Shown piece by piece: positions 58,563 to 64,000 of a stretch of 64,000 nucleotides of DNA. The translations under genes and the position numbers were made by a program. How positions within the stretch are numbered: position 1 is the stretch's first letter; each line of letters starts with the position of its first letter. The stretch comes from UBA1952 sp965246905 (GTDB lineage: Bacteria; Bacteroidota; Bacteroidia; Chitinophagales; Chitinophagaceae). The notes under the pieces are model-generated. The model was not told where the DNA came from. It saw only the letters and a list, made by a program, of their open reading frames with translations, and did not search any database. The stretch spans positions 37,860 through 101,859 of the forward strand of contig CBDFFZ010000012.1 of assembly GCA_965246905.1 (NCBI GenBank), written 5' to 3'.

Positions 58563-59381
58563 TTAAACAAAAAGGTCCCGCTGCAATTCGCCGCCGGGAT
58601 TCACTGCATATTTTTCAAGGTCTGTAATGCCTGCCCGCGCCAGTACTTCTTCATCTAAAAAGAGATTGCCGGTACACTCTTCCGCCGGCTGTGAGAGTAT
58701 CCATGCTGCGGCATCGGCGAGTATCTCAGGCTTGCGGCTTCTTGCGGTGAGGTAATCTCCGCCTAATAAATTCTGCACAGCTGCGGTAGCGATGGTGGTT
58801 ACCGGCCAGAGGGCATTCGCGGCTATTCCCGCGTCTTTAAACTCCGCCGCCCAGCCCAGCGTCATTAGGCTCATATCATACTTCGAGAGCGTATAGGCTA
58901 TATGCGGGCCGAGCCATTCGGGCTTCAGCCCTATGGGTGGCGAAAGCGTAAGGATATGCGCGTTGGCAGATTTCCGCAGGTGCGGGATGCAAGCTTTGGT
59001 AACGAGAAAAGTGCCGCGTACATTGATGCTATGGATTAGATCGAAGCGCTTCATCTCTGTAGTTTCCGTGCCCGTAAGCGAGATGGCAGATGCATTGTTA
59101 ATGAGCATATCGATGCCACCGAATTTTGCTATGCCCTCGTTGACTGCACGAGTAACCTGTGCTTCATCACGAATATCGCATTGTACTGCTAAAGCCTTGC
59201 CACCTGCCGCTTCCAGCTCTTCCGCGGCACTGTAGATAGTGCCACCCAGCTTAGGGTTTTCAATTACAGATTTTGCGGCGATGATCACATTTGCACCGGC
59301 AGCGGCGAGTATCAGGGCAATGGCCTTACCTATACCGCGGCTTGCGCCGGTAATGAAAACGGTTTTGTTCTGGAAATGCAT
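58563..59381 (-). CDS. SDR family oxidoreductase (HSDL2-like)
   Basis: A 272-residue short-chain dehydrogenase/reductase. The cofactor motif TGASRGIGKAIALILAAAG is at the N-terminus, NNASAISLTGT follows the fourth strand, and the Y-x3-K pair is in AYTLSKYDMSLM. The insertion IENPKLGGTIYSAAEELEAA and CTGNLFLDEEVLARAGI are typical of the HSDL2-like subgroup. The chain is complete; the substrate is unknown. TATCTTTC, one base from the -7 consensus, lies 4 nt before the ATG (minus strand). Confidence 0.9.
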   Translation of the reverse strand: MHFQNKTVFITGASRGIGKAIALILAAAGANVIIAAKSVIENPKLGGTIYSAAEELEAAGGKALAVQCDIRDEAQVTRAVNEGIAKFGGIDMLINNASAISLTGTETTEMKRFDLIHSINVRGTFLVTKACIPHLRKSANAHILTLSPPIGLKPEWLGPHIAYTLSKYDMSLMTLGWAAEFKDAGIAANALWPVTTIATAAVQNLLGGDYLTARSRKPEILADAAAWILSQPAEECTGNLFLDEEVLARAGITDLEKYAVNPGGELQRDLFV

Positions 59382-59465
59382 AGCGGAAAGATAAGTTGAT
59401 CGGGCGATAAGTTGCTAAGCTTTAATAAATCACAAATCAAAAATCAAAAATCCTCAATCAGACAT

Positions 59466-59473
59466 TATTTTTG
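59466..59473 (+). promoter_or_regulatory. -7 box TATTTTTG of tsaD
   Basis: TATTTTTG matches TAnnTTTG exactly and ends 7 nt before the proposed TTG start at 59481. The surrounding 19 bp is shared, with one mismatch, by the region upstream of the DUF4421 gene. Confidence 0.45.
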
Positions 59474-59480
59474 CGCCGCT

Positions 59481-60491
59481 TTGCAATCCACCGTAACTAT
59501 ACTCGCCATAGAATCTTCCTGCGATGATACCAGCGCCGCCGTTGTGCGCGAAGGTGCTGTGCTCGTGAATCTTACCGCTAACCAAACAGTTCATGAGCAA
59601 TATGGCGGTGTAGTGCCGGAGATGGCTTCGCGGGCGCACATGGCCAGTATTATTCCGGTAGTGGATGTGGCTTTGCGCAAGGCAGGCATCAGCAAACAGG
59701 AGATCACGGCAGTGGCATTTACCCAAGCACCCGGCCTTATCGGCTCCCTGATGGTTGGTGCCTGCTTTGCCAAAGCCTTTGCGCAGGCCCGCAATCTGCC
59801 GCTGATCGCGGTGCATCACATGCAGGCGCATGTGCTTGCCCTCCTTATCGATGAGCCGAAGCCGGATTTTCCGTTCCTGTGCCTGACGGTTAGTGGCGGC
59901 CATACACAGATCGTGCTGTGCAATAGCCCGCTCGATATGCAGGTGATAGGGCAGACGGCCGATGATGCTGCGGGCGAGGCGTTTGACAAGACGGCTAAGA
60001 TGTTGGGACTCCCTTATCCCGGCGGGCCGCTGATCGATAAATATGCAACCCAAGGCGATCCGCTGCGGTTTAAGTTTCCTGTTACATCCATGCCGGGACT
60101 GGATTTCAGCTTTAGCGGGATTAAGACTTCCGTGCTGCAATTCCTTCAGCGGGAATCGCGCAGCAATCCCAACTTTAAGGAGGAAAATCTTGCAGATATT
60201 TGCGCATCCGTGCAGCATACGATCCTTGCAATGCTCATGAAAAAGCTGGAGGAAGCTGCGCTTGAAACCGGCATTAAAAATATCGGCATTGCTGGCGGCG
60301 TTTCTGCAAACAGCGGATTGCGTAAAGCATTACAGGAGCGCGGCGCAGTGCTGGGCTGGAAAATCTTTATTCCGAAGTTTGAATACTGCACGGATAATGC
60401 TGCCATGATTGGTATAACGGCCTGGTATAAATATGGCGCCGGCCAGTTTGCCGATCTATCCATCATTCCATCTGCAAGAGCGGCGTGGTAA
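59481..60491 (+). CDS. tsaD: tRNA N6-adenosine threonylcarbamoyltransferase TsaD
   Basis: A 336-residue TsaD (Kae1/YgjD), which forms t6A37 in ANN-decoding tRNAs with TsaB and TsaE. Motifs: TILAIESSCDDTSAAVV at the start, then the metal-binding H-x3-H in VHHMQAHVLA, SGGHTQIVL, ADDAAGEAFDKTAKMLGLPY, and GGVSANSGLRKAL toward the end. No ATG exists near the conserved beginning; a TTG at 59481 lies in the right place (LQSTVTILAIESS) and just after a -7 box. The upstream frame to 59412 has no homology. Its TAA overlaps the ATG of the next gene (TAATG), so they are coupled. Confidence 0.95.
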   Translation: MQSTVTILAIESSCDDTSAAVVREGAVLVNLTANQTVHEQYGGVVPEMASRAHMASIIPVVDVALRKAGISKQEITAVAFTQAPGLIGSLMVGACFAKAFAQARNLPLIAVHHMQAHVLALLIDEPKPDFPFLCLTVSGGHTQIVLCNSPLDMQVIGQTADDAAGEAFDKTAKMLGLPYPGGPLIDKYATQGDPLRFKFPVTSMPGLDFSFSGIKTSVLQFLQRESRSNPNFKEENLADICASVQHTILAMLMKKLEEAALETGIKNIGIAGGVSANSGLRKALQERGAVLGWKIFIPKFEYCTDNAAMIGITAWYKYGAGQFADLSIIPSARAAW

Positions 60492-61203
60492 TGGGCCAGT
60501 CGTTCTTTGATTTCAAGCAATTCCGGGTAGAGCAGGGGGCCTGCGGCATGAAGGTTACCACCGATGCCTGCATTCAGGGGCGCGTGGACGCCGTTGCCCG
60601 ATGGCCCATGCTGTATATTGGATATTGGCGCCGGAACCGGATTATTGTCACTAATGCTGGCGCAACGTGCGCCATCGGCAAAGATCGATGCGCTGGAAAT
60701 TGATGCAGCAGCGGCAGCGCAGGCAAAAAGAGAATGTTGCGGCCAGTTCGTTTAAGAATCGTATTCGTCTTTATGAAGCAGATGCGCGGAGTTGGGTGGC
60801 GCAGAAGCGGTACGATCTTGTCATCTGCAATCCACCTTTCTTTATAAATAGCTTACCCAGTCCGGAGCATTCCAGGAATATTGCGCGGCACAGCGTATTG
60901 CTGGAGCATCAGGATATCGTTGACCTATTCAAACGTACGCTTAGGCCCGATGGCCAGGCTTCTATATTGATGCCTCCTGTAGAATGGGAGCAATTTAACA
61001 GGCTTGCAAATGCCTCTGGCTTGTATCTACAATCGGTATTAAAAGTGAGCGATCAAATAGCCGCGCCGGTAAAGCGTATTGTTGCCATGTATGCTCAAAG
61101 AAATTCCCCGCACTTGTCCGGTACGCTTGCTATCAAGGATTCAAACGGTGATTATACTATGGGATTTATAAGTTTGATGTCGCCTTATTACCTACACCTC
61201 TAA
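60491..61203 (+). CDS. tRNA1(Val) A37 N6-methyltransferase-like protein (two frameshifts)
   Basis: A YfiC/TrmN6-type SAM-dependent methyltransferase, about 236 residues after repair. The coding sequence runs in three frames: MGQSFFDFKQFRVEQG through TTDACIQG; then AWTPLPDGPCCILDIGAGTG (motif I) with IDALEIDAAAAAQAK; then ENVAASSFKN, CNPPFF-type DLVICNPPFFINSL and the C-terminal sheet. The breaks coincide with GGGG at 60577-60580 (one G too many) and AAAAA at 60725-60729 (one A too many). With both repaired the family match is continuous, including the N-P-P-F catalytic motif, so sequencing error is the simplest explanation. Start ATG overlaps the tsaD stop. It overlaps the convergent membrane gene by 12 nt. 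Confidence 0.85.
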
Positions 61204-61621
61204 GGTTGTTTTGGGTAATCTCCTCTCGCTAATAAAGAAGATACTGATGGATATCCAGCCAATCCAGAAAAGATAGGCGCCGAGATGAAAGCGCTCGCGG
61301 AGAATACGGTGCGTGAAATCATTCCTGAAATCCGAATAAGTATAAAATAGACCCGCAAGAGCAAGCAGCAAGGCAACAATATGGGCCATCCGGGCCTGGC
61401 CGCGGCTGAACCTTTTTTGAAAGAGAAGCTGCACTGCGAAAAGGGCCATTAATACAAGAAAAATAATACCCGCGCCCTCAATACCATATTTTGAGAAACT
61501 TATATTCTTTATGAATTGTGTTTACACCCATGCGCCCAAGCCACGACATTTTTGAAAGCAGCCAGCCGGCCAGCAGAGAGAGTAGCGTAAGATAAAGAAG
61601 GAAGAGTAGGTTGCGGCGCAT
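61192..61621 (-). CDS. Small membrane protein, unknown function (frameshift at 61508-61510)
   Basis: A membrane protein of about 142 residues after repair of one frameshift. From ATG 61621 the frame reads MRRNLLFLLYLTLLSLLAGW and LSKMSWLGRMGVNTIHK; at an AAA run (minus strand, 61510-61508) dropping one A continues as NISFSKYGIEGAGIIFLVLM, ALFAVQLLFQKRF, then AHIVALLLALAGLFYTYSDF and LGAYLFWIGWISISIFFISE. Four membrane helices result. No known family is recognised. The 3' end overlaps the methyltransferase by 12 nt on the opposite strand. Only the downstream part forms a standard ORF (61192-61449), so the upstream portion is easily missed. Confidence 0.6.
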
Positions 61622-61697
61622 TTTCAGCCTTTTATGGCGCAAAGATAATGGAAGGGCAAACGTAGTTATCTTAGCCCAACATTAATTCATGCTGTTT

Positions 61698-63928
61698 ATG
61701 AAGCGATTTTTATTTTTATTGATCATGCTTAGCGGCATTGGCTATAGCGCCGGAGCTAAGGAAAGCACAGTGGCAATACTTTCCCCGCTTACACAGCAAT
61801 ACCTGCTTAGGGCAGCGCACACTGCTGGCCCCGTTTCCGGGTATGTATATCGTCAGGATGCCGCAGGTAATTTATTTATCAGCGCATTGGTGCAAAGCAA
61901 TGGGCATTTGCAGGAAGAAAGCCTCCGGCAAATCGGCGCTATTGTCGGCGTAAAGGCGGGTGCTATCTGGACGGTGCATGTGCCGCTGGGCCAGGTTATC
62001 GCCTTTACGCAGGTAGCGGGTGCCCAATATATCCAACTTGATGAGCCGGTATATCCTGCAATGGATTCCGTTAGGAAAGTTACCCGCGTGGATTCCGTGC
62101 ATGCAGGCATCAATCTTCCTATGGCATTTACTGGTAACAATGTTGTGCTTGGCATTATGGACGTAGGCTTCGACTATACTCATCCTCTTTTCTATGATAC
62201 CACCGGCAACCGTTACCGGGTACGCCGGATATGGGAAGAGAAAACTACCGGCACGCCACCAGCTGGCTATTCTTTCGGCCGCGAGATAACCGATACTATG
62301 GCCATGCGTGCATCAGGCTCGGATAATACACACCAGTCGCACGGTACGCATGTGGCAGGCATTGCCGGTGGCTCAGGCTTTGGCAGCAGCAGCACCAACA
62401 GCCGCTTCCGCGGAATAGGGTTCAATACGGATGTGGTGCTCGTAGGCATAACGCCGCCGCAAAGCCAATGGATGAATACCGGCATGAGCGACTTGATAGA
62501 GGGTATGAAATACATCTATGATTATGCTGCATCAGCAGGCAAGCCTGCGGTAGTAAATCTAAGCTGGGGTTGCAGCACCGGCTCGCACGATGGCCTCTCG
62601 CTATTCAGCAAAGCAGTCGATGCCCTTACCGGCAGCGGGAAATTATTCGTTTGCTCCGCTGGCAATACGGGTGCTGATAATATTCATCTACAAAAATCTT
62701 TTACTACTGCGGATACGATTTTTAATACATTTATTTCCTTTAGTCCGTACCTGGCAGAGAAGAAAACCTGGATAGATATATGGGGTGATACAGCTAAAAC
62801 ATTCTGCGCAAAAATTACGCTTTACAATGGCGCAACTGCCGGCAACAGCACTGGCTTTATCTGCCTCGATAATACCACACATAGCACTTACCTTATAGGT
62901 TCCGCCGGCGATACCTGTTTTGTGGATATGACCACTTCCGCAGCTGATTTTAATGGCAAGCCGCGTATCTTTTTATCCCTGCGCAACAAAGCTGCAGACG
63001 CTGTAAATCTTACATTGAAAAGCTCCGATGCAAAGGTGAATATGTGGGATGGCTATGTAGAAAACAGCTCCGGCTATTATGGCGCTTTCACAAATGGCGG
63101 CATGAGCTGGGCTGTGAATGGCAATACCGATATGACCACCTCCGATTTTAGCGCAACGAAGTCTGCCATCAGCGTAGGGGCATTCAGCTCGAGAAACAGA
63201 TATACGAATATCAGCGGCGCGCAGCAAACCGGCTCATCGCTTTGGCGTATTGCTACTTTTTCGAGTCATGGCCCAACTGCAGATAGTCGTATTAATCCGG
63301 ATATTGCCGCGCCTGGTTACTTTGTGGTTTCCGGTGTCAACTCTTATGATTCCTCTTTCATGCCGGGTGGCAGTAGCTACTACAGTGTATTCAGCGCCTT
63401 CCCGATGAATGGTAAAACCTACACTTATGGGGTACTCAGCGGCACCTCTATGTCATCACCCGCAGTATCCGGCATTGCGGCACTGTTGCTGGAGGCAAAC
63501 CCGAATCTTACTCCGCAGGGGGTAAAAGACGTGCTGGCCCAAACAGCGATCATAGATACCTATACCGGTGCTTTAACTCCTGCGGGAAATAATATCTGGG
63601 GCCACGGCAAGGTGAATGCGTATGCCGCAATACGGAAGGTTTTGCAGGATCTCAGTGTAAATCAGGTAGTGAGCAATTCCATGAAATGGAGCCTTTATCC
63701 AAACCCTAACAGCGGTGTCTTTACAATTGCCTGCGCATCTTTAAAGTCAACAACTGCAGCATTTGAAATAGGTGATGTAACCGGCAGGATAATCCTCCAA
63801 AAAACTGGCCGCTAAATGCCGGAAATAATGTGACGCAGCTGGATGTAACTGGTTTTGCAAAGGGCATTTATTTTTCAATAATCACCGCCGGCAATCGTAC
63901 AAGCACTATAAAAATGGTTATCGAGTAG
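61698..63928 (+). CDS. S8 subtilisin-like peptidase with T9SS sorting domain (frameshift at 63799-63804)
   Basis: A secreted subtilase of about 743 residues after repair. Signal peptide FLFLLIMLSGIGYSAGA; catalytic triad Asp in VLGIMDVGFDYTHPLF, His in SHGTHVAGIAGGSG and Ser in SGTSMSSPAVSGIAALLLEA; then a C-terminal T9SS sorting domain beginning WSLYPNPNSGVFTIACASLK. The annotated-looking end is premature: at a six-A run (63799-63804) adding one A lets the frame continue NWPLNAGNNVTQLDVTGFAK through TIKMVIE to TAG 63926-63928, which is the rest of the sorting domain. TATCTTAG at 61667 is a weak -7 box. ATG 61698 begins the signal; an ATG at 61689 adds three residues. Confidence 0.87.
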
Positions 63929-64000
63929 CCGCAATTGCCAAGCCTGATTTATCTGGCACGTGTTTGGTAAAGGGTGTGTAGAGCGTTAAATAATTCGTTG

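Noticed and set aside
61192..61449. 85-residue membrane protein as a complete gene
   Set aside because: The frame is open upstream without a start, and a continuous membrane protein results when one A is dropped at 61508-61510.

Overview
This window looks like a chromosomal contig of a Bacteroidota bacterium, most likely Chitinophagaceae or a close relative. Three secreted proteins end in type IX secretion (T9SS) sorting domains. Many starts lack a Shine-Dalgarno sequence but have a Bacteroidota -7 box (TAnnTTTG). Family content (DUF4421, imelysin, M1 and S8 T9SS peptidases, dimeric NADP-isocitrate dehydrogenase, TerC, CDGSH) also fits. There is no rRNA, plasmid or complete prophage. This placement rests on reading the sequence alone.

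Layout. 1-28.6 kb is mostly housekeeping: the lon 3' end, a glycosyltransferase, an M1 peptidase, terC and aat, a sigma/anti-sigma/secreted-protein trio, tex, an acyl-CoA carboxylase beta subunit with a UbiA-like gene, three small membrane proteins, trmB with a DUF5522 gene and an alkyltransferase-like gene, a frameshifted L,D-transpeptidase, a 5'-nucleotidase split into two genes, dnaA, tRNA-Ser and tRNA-Pro, a cysteine-rich lipoprotein, a CruF-like membrane protein and a 1780-residue T9SS surface protein.

28.6-38.3 kb is an accessory island. It holds a TcmP / DUF5131 (three-Cys-motif) pair, a membrane-anchored helical protein, two decayed hsdM 5' ends flanking an AlbA_2/HATPase gene, an orphan ORF, and then a dense repeat field: a 22-bp palindromic tandem array, three 117-bp units, a GxxExxY (PD-(D/E)XK-type) gene and four 95-bp units. 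All the larger units end in TCTGAACTATGATT / AATCATAGTTCAGA. Two secreted paralogues follow, behind a 12-bp direct repeat. More copies of the TCTGAAC element lie at 39.9-40.1 kb.

38.5-64 kb returns to core genes: icd, a 2OG-Fe(II) oxygenase, a phenylacetate-CoA-ligase-like enzyme, guaB, a CoA-binding protein, a pseudouridine synthase, a porin/Rieske/imelysin/di-haem cytochrome operon, HD and YitT genes, an esterase, CDGSH, a DEAD-box helicase, a DUF4421 protein, surE, an ABC exporter, an SDR, tsaD, a frameshifted trmN6-like gene and a frameshifted S8 peptidase.

Two window-wide patterns matter to a reader. First, at least nine genes have a TAnnTTTG box ending only 3-14 nt before the start codon, implying ultra-short or absent leaders. 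Second, five frameshifts in otherwise intact genes all lie at short homopolymers, which looks more like base-calling error than gene decay.
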